Shown: positions 22,483 to 34,754 of the stretch, one piece after another
How positions within the stretch are numbered: the stretch's first letter is position 1
Layout of the letters: every line of letters starts with the position of its first letter
NCBI GenBank assembly: GCA_028023455.1
Contig: JAQFVV010007278.1
Coordinates: forward strand, 51,649 to 115,648
DNA: 64,000 bases
Reading direction: 5' to 3'
Source of the DNA: Epiperipatus broadwayi
Taxonomy: Eukaryota; Onychophora; Udeonychophora; Euonychophora; Peripatidae
Program-made: the position numbers and the translations under genes
Notes under the pieces: model-generated
The model's input: the letters and a program-made list of their open reading frames with translations, nothing else
What the model was told of the DNA's origin: nothing
Database searches by the model: none

Positions 22483-24645
22483 TGTAACGATCTGGATTTA
22501 CACTTATCGTAATCTGCACTACAGGGCACCATCTAAGCATTTGAACCTAGAAAAATTTATAAAGTAGGCAGATACGTAAGTCAAAAAAATTTTTTTTAAA
22601 TTTTATTTATATATTTTGATATCCGGTCGTTAGCCCATGTCACTAGCTCAGGGAGTAGCAGAGATTTAATAATATAATATCTTATCTAATTATATTTCAA
22701 TATTAAAAAATAAATAAAATAAGCCACTGCCAGTAATTAACATACAAAAATTTATTTACGCATATATATATATATATAAGATTTAACATTCTTATTTTAA
22801 TATGTTTACTTTAACATTTAACATTATTTTTACTTTTATTTTAGATTTTTAATTTACATTTTAAATTTTATACTATTATTAGTTCGCACAGATTTGTTTA
22901 AAAATGTTGAGTATAGATCGGTTACATAGATTCCACGGTCAAAAACATTTCAAAATAAACATAAACGATCAAAATACAAAATCATTGATACCGTCAATTG
23001 CAGAGGGAAATTTATAAGTAACCCAATAGCATTAACCATAAGATGCTTGCATTAACACCAATAACTTAAAAGACATCCAAATAAATACATTTTAGATACT
23101 CACCATAAGGTATCAGTATTTACCAAATGTCTATATATATTTTGATCGAATATGAAAACCAAAAACATAATCAACCGGTAACGAACCCATGCAAGCGTCT
23201 ATACCCAACTTAAATTTAATGCATCTTTATTTAGAGTGTCGAGTACTACATAGATTTGCATTTGAAAAGAAAATATTCAATCCTTGTTTAACCTTAGGCC
23301 AAAGGTTCGCAGTCAAACCAAACTTCAATCCATCTGATATATCGATGTGTTCAATGTAATACGAATACAGCAGCACAATTAGGTTAAGAGAAGAAACTGC
23401 TTCTCATCAGATAGGAATATTACATCTATCTGATGATGAGAGCAATAAAAAAAACTCCATAGAAAGGAACTGCAATCTCCATCTTATAATTTCTCCCATA
23501 GGCAAAATGAGTGTGCGCGGCATATAATAGCAATTCTGCCCATAGCGAATCTCATACTACATCTACTAATTACACCAATATATCCAATCCATTGACCTAA
23601 TTCAACTAGGAAATGAATAACCTAAGATTACCCTCCCCTAATATAACTTTACAAATCTATATAGCCATTCACGCCCGACTTAAGTTTAATATTTATATAA
23701 CTAGTTTAATGAAAATAGAAATCATAATAAAACTTAAAGAACAAATAAATAAATAAATGAAAATGATTTTACAAAAGAAATACATTAAATAAAATTATAA
23801 CTAATTAATAAATAATGTTGGTCAGATAGGATTCTATTTCTTAATTATTTTAAATACGGAAAGTTTTTAATTTAATGTTCATTAATTATAAAGTTCTTAT
23901 GGTTTAAAACAGTTCATCTTTATCTGTTGCTTGCCATTTGAACATGAATTCTCATGCCATCCTAAAAAGATTGGTTGAGTTAGCCATTGTTTTTTTATTT
24001 ATTTATCCAGAGATCTTTTAGTTTAGTTGGTCCCTAATGTAGAAAAAAACGATGTCATTTTTCTTTTTTTTTAAACAAAACTGAAGGGATTGAAGGGTGT
24101 GTCTTTTCAATCCCTTCTCCTTCAACTCCACACTAACACATATCTGTCCACTCGTAATAATCAACTAATTCTTTTATTTTCAAACCTTTCCTTTTATAAT
24201 AATTTTGTGGATTAACTCAACATTACATCATGATGGTGAAAACCTTTTCGTTGAGGTCGGATTTCCCGATGGATTTCTTTCATTTGCTAAAAGTTTCTAT
24301 TGTTTTCCTATCTGACCGCTGCTTATACATTTAAATGCCCAAAGGCTAGTTTACTAATTAAAATAATCATTTCCATTTTACAAAAGATTAATTAATTTGT
24401 TTTCAAACTTAAACATATATTTTTATCTCTAAATCTTTTCTGAAAATTTAGTTTTAAACTACTCTTTTTTTAATAAAGTTTTATTTTAATAATTATTTAT
24501 CTGTGCGATTTTATATATATGCAAGTTTATGATGATTTTTTAATTTTCAGTTTTTAATTCTTAAAAAAGAAATTTTTATTGGCGAACTTTTTTTTTTTAT
24601 GTTTACTAATAAAAAATAATGTAATGTACGTATGTGCCCGTTACA
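22483..24645. mobile_element. Solo LTR, about 2.16 kb
   Basis: Begins TGTAACG and ends CGTTACA, so it has the TG...CA termini of an LTR with a 7-bp terminal inverted match. Both sides abut (TA)n, consistent with a 4- or 6-bp target duplication that cannot be resolved inside the repeat. Base composition is less AT-skewed than the flanks. There is no coding frame, primer site or polypurine tract. A CTAGCTCAGGGAG block resembles CTAGACTCAGGGAG in the solo LTR at 49820-51970, which has nearly the same length, so the two are distant relatives. Confidence 0.7.
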
Positions 24646-26733
24646 ATATATATATATATAAATTGTCAATTTTACCATCAAATAAATGACACATAAATCA
24701 CTTCATATTACTACAAGTAAGTGCATTTAACATTAATAACCAAAGTGCCATCTACTGTTTTTTATAATAGAATGTATATCAAATTGAAAAGTTAAAAATT
24801 GTTTTTATTTTATGTAGAATAAAAGTAATAATATTAGAAAAGTGTTTAGAGAAATCTTGAGTCATCCACAGAAAGAAATAGTTCCAGTTTTTTTAAATAT
24901 GATGTCTAAAAATATTTAATCCCTTAATTGTTATTTAATCAACACAGGTTCAAATCTATTTAAATTTAATAATTAAAATAACCATAGTAAATTCTTAAAA
25001 ACCATTTGTTTTCCAAATTAATATTTATCTATAATGCATGTAAGTTAATATTCAAAATTACATTCTCTGCAAACTATGTTTTCATTATGGGATAAACTTG
25101 ATTTCTTAATATGATTCAATTAAATAAATATCAATATACAGTTACCCAATCACTTTGTAATCCCTCATCTTTTTTGAAAATTGTTGAACAATTCAAAAAA
25201 CTGTTGTTTTTCAGTAACTTTAGATTGTAATATTAACATTGTCTTAAGTGATAATGAACTGTGACTTTTTAAAAAAAAAATAGATCTTTATATAATGCTT
25301 TTAGTGATGTTAAAGATTGAAAAATCTGAAAAGGTCAGCATTATATAGATGATGGCTAACATCAGAAGACATCTTTGTTCTTTTGACAGAAAAAATGCCC
25401 AGATGACATTATAGTTTTTATATAAAGATTTTGAAGTCTAATTTAAAATGATTTTTGCACACTATTGATTGTTTATTATAAAGGAATATAAAGATAAACT
25501 TTCAATTTATTTATTTATGTTTCACTTTTAGAAGTAGAAGTTAAAAAAATTGATGTAATATAAAGAAAAAAATTCAACAGACTTTATTATGTCAATATCT
25601 GCAAAATTGATTTGGTATAAAAATATTTTAAAATATTGTAATTTTTGTAAGAAAATATCACATTTTAAAGCAGAATTAGATATAATTATCATAAATATAT
25701 CTTTATTCATTAACACATAAAAATAAAGTTAAAATAAAAATAAATTTAGTTTCAATGTTTATTTATAAATTTATTTAAACACACATTGATTACTAAGTAA
25801 ATATTACTTTCAATGTTTATCTAAATATTGTGATGACATTTATGATTCATTGTTATATTTGTAGGTCAGTTTTTAAGTATTTAAAATGATCAAATGTGAC
25901 TTTTTAGAATATTATTTAAGATTTTATAAAAATTGAAAGGTTGAGCATTTCTAAAAACTCTCATTAGATGAAACAATGGAAAGTGTTAGAATGCAAAAGA
26001 GTTAAGTAGAAAAATATATTCACCTTTTAAAATTTTTTCCCATAATTGGTAGATAAAAAAGTATGAAAAATAATTTGTTTTACCTAAAAAAAACCTAAAA
26101 TTTCCCAGTACACTTTGTATTGCTCATGAGATTATTAAATCTCATTTGGTACTCACATAAAAAATCATAATCTTTAGACTTGAAACTCAGCTATGAGTAT
26201 TTGTTAGTTAAACTCATGGGTATTTTTGGAGGGGGGGGTGATAAACAAGAAGGTAACTAATATTTTATAATTCATGCACCAATTTTCCAATTTTTTTCTC
26301 CCATATATTAAATATATCATACAACTTTTGAGCTTCTAATCATTTTTGTATAAAATATAGTATGTTATACAAATGTTTTTATAGTATTTTATTAATATTA
26401 TAAAAAAAAATCTTGAAGTTTAAATTCAAATATTGTTAATTTTAATGAAACTTTTCAATCTGTTTTATCTTCACCAATTTATTAATGTTTAAAATTATGC
26501 AGAATATTTTTCAAATTTTGAATTGTAGGAAGTAAATTTTCTTAAAGAACAAATTCGGGAAACTCAGAATTATAAAACAAAAGTTAAAAACAATTAGAGA
26601 CTCACTCTAGAGTAATCCTCACAGAAGGTCATATGGGAAAATAAACGAAGGTGAGGGGAGATTGTTTTTTTATTTGATTCACTGAACTTTATTTATTTTC
26701 CTTGCTATTAATAAAAATTGTCAGTAATTACAT
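24646..26733. other. AT-rich spacer, no gene seen
   Basis: Short (TA)n at the start, then AT-rich sequence without a supported feature. A G-run lies near 26229. Confidence 0.45.
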
Positions 26734-26931
26734 ATTAGACCTGCTGCCTATTTTTGTGATGGCAAAATGCCATATCTTTCTCTAGTGGGGGGGGGGGGCA
26801 AGAGTGTTTGCAATGGCAGAATGCCATATTAAAAAGTCAGAACTATAGCATTCTGCCATCACAAACAATGTACCCCTCCCTACTGGAGAAAGATATGGTA
26901 TTCAGCTGCAAGTACAAGTGGCAGATCTAAT
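26734..26931. mobile_element. MITE-like foldback (family M4)
   Basis: Ends ATTAGACCTGCTGCC and GGCAGATCTAAT. Inner arms are GCCATATCTTTCTCTAGTGG and its diverged complement, plus a second pair around GGCAGAATGCCAT. A G12 run sits at the inner edge of the left arm. Non-coding. Confidence 0.75.
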
Positions 26932-27473
26932 ACACAAGTACCAAATTGTCTTTTGATTAGAGTATTACTATCTGCCAGATTTAAATATTTAACTTTACTT
27001 CATATCTTTATAATCAATACTTCAATCCACCAAAAATTAATCCATTGATTCACCAAATTCGGTATATGTGCCACATGTTTACTCCTCCCCTTCTATTCTA
27101 AAATCTTAAATGGGTACTGTGGTATTAGAACTGCAACATGAAGAATTATAATCGTTTAATCATTAAATTAATTAGATTATTAAATCAAAAACATATTTTA
27201 AAATCTACATTTCAAAAAAAAAAAACAATTTAACAAAAAAAAATATGAAAAGCATTAATATGAAGAATAGTTAAAATGCGTGTTTAAATCAAATTGAGTG
27301 TGTGTTTGCACGTGCATATTCTGCATAATCTATTTTAATACATTGTACAGGCTTACACCTGCATTTATATATGTAATATTTGTATGATTTGAACTCAGAC
27401 TTTCACACGACCTACAACTCTCAGTGCCATCTTATATTGCTGACTCACCTGATCACACACTGTTGAAAAGATA

Positions 27474-27518
27474 AATAATCACCAATATACGTATTTAGTG
27501 CTAAACCAGCACTCGTTA
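27474..27518 (-). ncRNA. Hammerhead ribozyme, family B copy 6 (5' truncated)
   Basis: Minus strand TTAACGA (partial core), stem II GTGCTG-GTT-TAGCAC, TAAA for GAAA, stem III ATACGTAT-like, cleavage base A, TTGGTGATT. The 5' strand of stem I is lost at the foldback centre. Confidence 0.55.
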
Positions 27519-27583
27519 AAGTATGAAGATTGGTTATCTTACTATAAAGCTGAGAACTAATTGTATATATGGGTGGAGATGGC

Positions 27584-27640
27584 AATCTGAACCAACTGAT
27601 GAGTGCTGATTTAGCTCAAAATACTTATATTGGTGATTAT
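27584..27640 (+). ncRNA. Hammerhead ribozyme, family B copy 7
   Basis: AATCTGAACCAA, perfect core CTGATGA, stem II GTGCTG-ATT-TAGCTC (two mismatches), AAAA for GAAA, ATACTTATA, TTGGTGATT. Downstream is a B-box-like GAGTTCGAATTC near 27720. Confidence 0.65.
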
Positions 27641-27872
27641 TTATCTTTTCAACATGTGTGTGATCAGATGAGTCTGTAATATAAGATGCCACTGAGAGTT
27701 GTAGATCGTGTAAAAGTCTGAGTTCGAATTCTGCATATATTACATATATAAATGCAGGTGTAAGAATGTACAATGGATTAAAATAGATTATGCAGAATAT
27801 GCACGTGCAAACACACACTCAATTTGATTTAAACACGCATTTTAACTATTCTTCACATTAATGCTTTTCTAT

Positions 27873-28090
27873 AATATTAATAAGCCACTATATGTCACTA
27901 TATGAATGAATACTCCCACTTTTTCAAACACAAGATAAAGTCTTTAAGAAAATATAGAATGAATCCATCTATATTTTCGACCCAACCGTATATGTATGGG
28001 CAAATCTTGTGTTTGAAAAAGTGGGAGTATTCATTTATATAGTGACATCTGCAAAGCATATGTGTATTAGCTTATTGGTTTATTAATATT
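27873..28090. mobile_element. M1-family MITE inserted in the foldback arm
   Basis: Ends AATATTAATAAGCC and TATTAATATT. The inner arms CCCACTTTTTCAAACACAAG and CTTGTGTTTGAAAAAGTGGG are exact complements. Related to 4836-5316 through the CGACCCAA, GGGCAAATCTT and GAGTATTCATTTAT landmarks, but about half its size. Confidence 0.8.
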
Positions 28091-28298
28091 AAAGATTATA
28101 AAAACATCGCGCTATAAATAAAAAAATATGTATTAATGCTTTTCGTATTTTTATTTTTTTTTTGTTAAATTGTTTTTTTTTTAATGTAGATTTTAAAATA
28201 TGTTTTTGATTTAATAACCTAATTAATTTAATGATTAAACAATTATAATTCTTATCCTTAAATGTTATTTAAATATTTTCAGTACTTGTTACAACCAA

Positions 28299-28392
28299 TG
28301 CTTGGTGGTTCGAGTGGCACAGCCGCCTTACTAAGCAATTGTCCCGGCGTTCGCTTCCCTGCCTACGTTTTGACACATTAAAAAAAAAAAAG
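28299..28392 (+). repeat. tRNA-derived SINE
   Basis: A-box-like TGGTTCGAGTGGC, body GCCTTACTAAGCAATTGTCC, B-box-like GCGTTCGCTTCCC, then TTTGACACATT and an A tail of 12. The order and tail match the SINE at 37072-37165. Confidence 0.75.
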
Positions 28393-29330
28393 AATATATT
28401 TCTAAGATATTTTTTTTTGTTGTTGTTATTGATGTTTTTTAACAGATTTAATTTTGCATGTAGTAAATGAAATTATTATTCTTGAAACGATCAATTATAG
28501 TATATTAAAAATATAGCAGTTTATATTGCTAATTGTTTATCTAACTGGATATCAACCACTGGACCTATTTAAATTCCGATAAGCCTGATATTTTTTATAT
28601 AAGCTTATAAAACTGATACCAATTGTTAGATTTTAATTACGATGTTTACCTTTAGTTTGTAAAATATATTTTATTGATTGTTAATTGATACCAATTGTTA
28701 GATTGTAATTACCATTTTCTTAACTCTTTACCCGTGAAATATATTTCGTTATCGAAAATACAATATTAATATAACAAATGTTCTTGATATTTTGTTCAAC
28801 ATATCTATATGATGTATACGTTTACAGACTAAAAATTACTTTTAATTTAATAAAACATAAAAATTCTCATCGATTCAAAGCAAAACAAATGTTGTTTTGA
28901 GAATACTTAATTTATCTATAATTAATTAAAAAACAAAACTGATTAACTTTTTCTTGAAACTAAGCACAGTATTCACAATAAATGATTTAATCAGTTTTAT
29001 TACTCAACTAGCACTTAAAAGTTTATAAAACATTTATCGAGTTTTATTTTGATAGTATTATGAATGCAAAAACGTAAATGTTTAATAAATGAAGATTTGA
29101 GTATATTTTGAAATTGTTACTAGATTATTTACTGTAGTTAATTTTATTACGAATTTTAAAAATATTTGTAATATATATATTAAAAATATTTTTTTTATAA
29201 TTACATCAATTTTAAAATATTATTTTTAATTTAGAAAACTATTTATGTGAATTTAACTCATTTAAAACTATAAACATTTAACTATAAGTGTTATTAATAT
29301 TTACTAAGGCAATAAACCTAAAGCATGTGC
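28393..29330. other. AT-rich spacer, no gene seen
   Basis: A short direct repeat TAATTGATACCAATTGTTAGAT-like pair near 28612 and 28683; otherwise nothing supported. Confidence 0.4.
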
Positions 29331-29386
29331 GGTTGAAAATGCGAAGGTAGGGACCTCTACAGGTCTTAACCACAAGCTTACGCATT
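29331..29386 (+). other. Small structured GC-richer segment
   Basis: AATGCG (29338) pairs with CGCATT (29381). Inside is a GACCT-CTAC-AGGTC hairpin (29352-29365). GGTT (29331) could also pair with AACC (29368), giving a pseudoknot. It stands out from AT-rich flanks. Nature unknown; it could be a repeat fragment. Confidence 0.3.
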
Positions 29387-30656
29387 GGAAGAAAAGATGG
29401 GATTATTACCATAATATTATCATAATATCCAGTATATTTTGTGCCAAGTTTTACTGCAGATACTGAAATTTGAAGGTTATAGCAAACTATATAAAATGTT
29501 TTTTGTGTATATGTTTGTGTGTGTTAAAACATGTTCATTTAATGCGTATTAAAAATAAGATTAAGAAAGGAACAAATTCAGTAAAAACCTATACATTAAA
29601 AAAACAAAAACACTATATACAAACAAAGGTAAATTTTCTTTTTCCACTTCAGTCCAATTTGTTTATGAATTTCATGATCAATGGTGAGACTCGATTGAAA
29701 TCACTAAAATGGAAAGAAAAATGTTCTACCTGTTATTTTAGATACCTCAATTTATTTTTATTCTATGCTTTTATTTAACTTAGTCTGGTTTCAGTTTTTG
29801 TCCAGATAAAATCTTGTAACTCAATTTACACTCACTTCCCAATTTCTGATTTACTTGCAATTTTGCACACATATGTGTCCCCAATAATAAGACATTTTAT
29901 TAGTTTGTCAACAATTTTAGCTAAAAAAATAGTGAAAAATTTAAATTTTTAATTGAAAAGCATTGCTTCCCATTGCCTATCTTCAACAAGTTCTCATTGA
30001 ACTGATATTGCTTTCAGTTTTTCTTTATTTTCTTGCAGCTATATGTAATGCTACTATATTAATTTTGCATTCATTTAATGATAGAAATTTAAACTAAACA
30101 TTACATTGGTTTATTAGTTTAAAAGAAATGTGAACATATATGTATCATTCTGATATCTGAAATTCAAGAGCTAACAAGACTGCTAATTGGATGTATTATA
30201 ATATCATATGATCACCATTCTTTATGCTTACACATAATACAAAGAATCAACAATATCATCGATTGGTAGATGTTTTGTTGGCATCTTTTAAAGTGGGGGA
30301 ATTTTTTTGTTCCTTCAGAAAAAAAAATTATATTTTCCATAGTTTCTTTTCATATTTATAAATCATATTTGTAAAATGTTTATTTAAACCAAAGCTATTT
30401 ATGATTGCAATTAGATTTTGTTTGAAAAGATTAGCTATTAAGACACATCAAATGAAAATACTATAGTAAAGTGGAAGATGTGAATGATTCACTAAAATAC
30501 CAATGTAGACTCCTTGTTTGATATTTTAATAACTATAAGTGCAATTTTAAATTTTAAAACAAAATTTCATTCCTTTATGATGAATGAACAAGAATTTGTT
30601 TTGGTTATAAAAATGGTATTTGAATAAGAAATAATTCAGTCAATTTCTTTAATTGG
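29387..30656. other. AT-rich spacer, no gene seen
   Basis: The longest open frame, 29470-29778, is Lys/Phe/Leu-rich with no domain and is not supported as a gene. Confidence 0.4.
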
Positions 30657-31235
30657 AAAGTTAGGTTAAAGATAAGATGTTGCTCTTATTTTATAAAAGT
30701 CATTAACTTGTCTCATGGTTTGAGAGATCCCGCTATCAGTAAAATAAAAATATTGCTTGACTATTGTAAAAATTTCTAGGTGCATTTGATACAGGTTATA
30801 GTCTCTCTTAAAAGTATTTACATATACTTCCTATGTGCTTAATAAATAATTATAATTTTACAATAGTTTATATATATCCAGTATAAATATTGTAATATTA
30901 ACTTATAAATTGCAAGATTTCATGAATATTAATTTGTATAGAAAATAGTGAACTTAAACAGTGAAGAGAACAACAGCTTTATGTTCCCAAATCAGGATGC
31001 TTCAGATTGGCTTATATAAGTGGAAAGTTAGGTTAAAGATAAGACACCACTCTTATTTTTATAAAAGTCATTATCTTGTGTCATGGTTTGAGATGTTCCT
31101 CTATCAGCAAAATAAAAATATTGCTTGATTACTATAAAAATTTCAAGGTGCATTTGATACAGATTGTAACCTGTCTTAAAAGTATTTACATATACTTCAT
31201 GTGTACTTAATAAATAATTATAACTTTTAATTAGT
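30657..31235. repeat. Direct duplication of a 205-bp unknown sequence
   Basis: 30657-30857 and 31021-31228 are diverged direct copies sharing GGAAAGTTAGGTTAAAGATA, AATAAAAATATTGCTTGA and AAAAGTATTTACATATACTT, 364 bp apart. On the minus strand both copies keep largely the same reading frame, with blocks EVYVNTFK, YNLYQMHLEIF and KQYFYF. The first has a stop where the second reads His. This could be an old coding fragment or chance in AT-rich DNA. Confidence 0.7.
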
Positions 31236-33729
31236 AAAGGCAATCATTCAATAAAAAAGTTTTCCTTATATATTTTAGTTTATTATTGATTTTCTATGTT
31301 TGCTAAGTTAAAATGCTATTTTTTAGAATTGTTTTCACTTGTAAACTTATATTTGTAATAAATAATATAAAATTTATCAAAATATAGAGTAGAATCAAAA
31401 TTTAATTGTAAAAATAAAATATCACAATTATAACTGAAACTGCCATTAAGGGCTTGTCAAAATGAAGCTGGCAGCGAATGTATTAATATGAATCTTTTTA
31501 AACATAGGCAATTTTGTTTAAACATTATCTTTAATTCAATAAACAGAATATTGAATACTTTCACTACGCTACTTTTTATTCAAAAAATTGATATTAACAA
31601 GAATGAAGACTTTTCAAAGGAATTTGAAATATTCATAGGCACTAAGGACACATTATAATCCTATTATTTTAATAATTCAATGTTACTTATATAAAACTAA
31701 AAAGTAGAAAATAAAAAATACAAACAAAATTAAAGTTTTAAAAATTTACAAAAAATGCATTAATTTTTTGTGTAAGAACAGTGGAAACCTCATGCAGACT
31801 TTGTGTTTTTGAGTGTCACAATGATTCTGCAATTGTTACATCTTCTCTACATTATTTTAAGCCTTTCTGTAATCATACATTATTAGTATGCAGTTTTAAT
31901 TTATGCATTTATGAATTTAAAATTATTAATTGAAAAAAAATCTGAAGATGTCAGCATCATATAGACCTTTTATAGTGAGGACAATGGCCTAGTTTGCATG
32001 TCAGTGCCATAAGGAAAGTAACCCTAAATATCAAAAATGCCAATATCTGATTGGGGGAATGTTTTAACCCAAGACAATTAACTGAATTTTTTTTTTCAGT
32101 TCTAAAGGACTATTGTAATTTTTAGTAATTTGTTTATGAATTAAATGTTATTGTGCAATATTTTTGTAAATAACTTATTTTAAACTAAAGCCTTATGTTA
32201 CTAATAGAGATATTTTTTTAAAAAAAAACAACTCTTAACCTTTGTAGTGGCTAATATTTTATTGGCCAAGTGAGGTAAAAGTGTAAACTTTTAATTGGTC
32301 AAGTCACAAACTCAACTGTCAAAATATATTCATCTTTTAATATTATATTCACTTTAGATTCATTTGTAAAAAGTATATTAATAATTTGTCAGGTTATAAA
32401 AATGAACGAAAGTTTTTTCAAAAATAAATTTTCATTTAGAATTTAAACATATTCAATAATGGTGACAAATTTAAAACAAATATTACTGACCAACCAAATA
32501 GCTTTGATGATGTCTGTGATCTCTTGGTCAATTTTACATTGCATGGATAAGTAAATAATTTTGCTAAAGTCTTAACTATTTTTTTAAAATAATTTTTTTT
32601 AGCATATTTTATCAAAATAATTTATAATAGGTCAAAAATACATCAAACAATACTTTTAAAATGATCTAAAACATTTGTTTATCACTTTCCAAATGAAAGA
32701 AAAGAGTTTCATTTTGATGAGTGACTTTGACAAGCAGCTTTTTTTGAACTTGATGGTTACAGCCAATCAAAAGGAAGAACATCCATCTTACTTCTTTTGT
32801 TATGCATTGATGTCAGTTTTATTGATTTTTTACTTGTAAAATAATTCAAGAGTGGGCAGCATCTTATGAAACTTTTTTTAACCTTTGAAAAAAGCACAAA
32901 ATCTTTACCATAGCATTAAAAATAACGGAATTCAAGCTACTTGAAGTGGCTGCAAGTCATCTTGTAAGGGTCAGCACAAGGGTTAAAAGATTCATTATAG
33001 CTGAGAAAAGCAATTTCTACTGGTAAACTAAAATTGCCTTTGTCCAAATGGTAGTGTAAATATTTGCTTATATTCAATGGAAACAACATTGATTTAATAT
33101 ATACAGTCCATGTGTAGTAGTTTATCATGATCTGCTTAGAATTACAGTTTGAAACTATGCTAGCAAGTATTTTAGTTAATTATATTAATTTTAATAACAA
33201 TAAATATTATATTAACTTTTATATTTTTTTTCTTTCTTTAATGATAACTAATCCTAAATATATTCTTCTTTTATAACATAAAATTCAAATATCTAATATT
33301 TAATTCTACCAACTTTTTGAAGAAATAAATTAAGTCTAATGACCCAAAGCTCAATTGTTATAGGTAAGGAGTCCATTTAGAAATTTATTTTCATATTTTT
33401 CAAACATCAAATATTAATTTGTTAGAATGGCTATTACTTAAAAACTTACATTTGTAATAAACAATGTTAAGATAATCAAAATATCATATACTACAAAGGT
33501 TTCATTTTAAAATAATTATGTACAATATGGAGGAATATTAATGAAAGAGTCACTAGATCTTATTCAAAATAGAAAGGTGGATTTTGCTGTTAAATAGAAT
33601 TAAAAAGTAAAAAAATATATTTTACTGTTTTAGAATATTCTTGGTGATGTGCAACCAAAAATAAAAATATGGAATGCTCATGTTTAAAAATAGTCTTAGT
33701 TTAACATTTTTAATTTAATATTTTTTATC

Positions 33730-33730
<1 letters not shown>
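31236..33730. other. AT-rich spacer, no confirmed gene
   Basis: A 63-codon minus-strand open frame at 32937-33128 is less AT-biased than its surroundings but has no recognisable domain or splice context. Confidence 0.4.

Positions 33731-33732
<2 letters not shown>

Positions 33733-33762
<30 letters not shown>
33733..33762. repeat. (TA)n tract
   Basis: Uninterrupted dinucleotide run, with further short (TA)n at 33773 and 33810. Confidence 0.9.
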
Positions 33763-33767
<5 letters not shown>

Positions 33768-33837
33768 ATTAAATATATATATTTATTGATCAAGAAGTAA
33801 GGGTACAATATATATATATTATCAACTACAACCATTA

Positions 33838-34075
33838 TCAGTCCAATGCAGGATGAATGTCTCTCCAAATTCAATCCATCTTCTCCGATCTTTAGCTTCT
33901 TTTTTCCACATCACCCTTGCACAATCCATCCATCTCACATGTGGTCTCTTTCTGGGTCTTTTATAATCTCTTGGAATCCGGTTTAAGATTTCAATTTCTA
34001 TCTATTATCATCTCTTCTAGCAATATGTCTATTCCAACTCCATTTCAGTCTTTAATTTTTTCAATGAGGTAAGTA
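33838..34075 (-). pseudogene. LINE reverse transcriptase C-terminal relic (RTE/jockey-like)
   Basis: Minus strand with frame shifts: KIKRLKWSWNRHIARRDDNR, LNRIPRDYKRPRKRPHVRWM, VMWKKEAKDRRRWIEFGETF and HWTDNG. This is the same tail as at 18875-19135, with an internal deletion after RWMD removing the EVRR region. It is 5'-truncated and non-functional. It lies just upstream of, and in opposite orientation to, another LINE relic at 34755. Confidence 0.75.
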
Positions 34076-34452
34076 ACAGTTTTATTTTTCGTAATATAAT
34101 ACCAAGAATGTTTATAAAAATCTAAAAAAAAAAAAATTTTTTTAATTCTTTTAATGCGTTTATGTGAACAGAAGAATTTATTTAAATTTTATATATACTA
34201 GATTATTAAATAGAAAGAGAATCTTCAGAATAAAGATAAACTTATTGCTTCTTTATTATTTTAATTACTGCTTTTTAAAAAATTAGTATATGGACACTGA
34301 AAAACAAAAGCGTATTGACTATTAATGAAATATTTTAATATATATATACGCACAGCAAAGTATTTATATATACCAAAAACTATTAAAGTAAAATTAATAT
34401 TTATTTACATTTTCAGCAGAATTTGATTATTTTAATTAAAACAGATTTATAA

Positions 34453-34511
34453 ATGGACTCACATCTACCAACAGGAAAAAAAGACGAGTTTGATTCAAAT
34501 GATTTCGTACA
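34453..34511 (+). CDS. Candidate first coding exon of an unknown gene
   Basis: A possible exon of 34417-34511. A good acceptor, TTACATTTTCAG, ends at 34416. The ATG at 34453 opens 19 codons beginning MDSHLPTGKKDEFDSNDF. A consensus donor GTGAGT begins at 34512, leaving two bases (phase 2). The peptide is hydrophilic and acidic, unlike random translation of this AT-rich DNA. No downstream exon can be recognised, since the following sequence is LINE and repeat-filled, and the product is unknown. The combination of acceptor, ATG and donor could still be chance. Confidence 0.3.
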
Positions 34512-34754
34512 GTGAGTGAGTCATATCCAAGTATTGAAAAAAATTATAGAAAGGGCCAATAAATATAAATTGCCATTTTGCTTGGATTTGTAGATTACTA
34601 AAAGTTATTCGATTCGACAAACATTTTCTTAATGATTAAAATGTTGGACTAACATAAGATAAATTAAGTATACTTTCATATTCTTAAAAATACATATCAG
34701 AATGCAAAAGTAGTGATTGCATTACATGTTCGCAATACGAAGATTTATAATAAT

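Larger units (their letters stand above)
27125..28250. mobile_element. Large foldback with two family B ribozymes, interrupted by an M1 MITE
   Basis: Bases about 27140-27265 are the inverse of 28125-28250 (TTAATCATTAAATTAATTAG, AAAACATATTTTAAAATCTA). Bases about 27255-27515 are the inverse of 27580-27865 (AATGCGTGTTTAAATCAAAT, GTTTGCACGTGCATATTC). The right arm is split by the M1 element at 27873-28090, which must have inserted later. One hammerhead lies in each arm near the centre. Confidence 0.8.

Noticed and set aside
32937-33128. Possible exon of 63 codons on the minus strand
   Set aside because: Composition is slightly protein-like but no splice signals, domain or repeat support were found.
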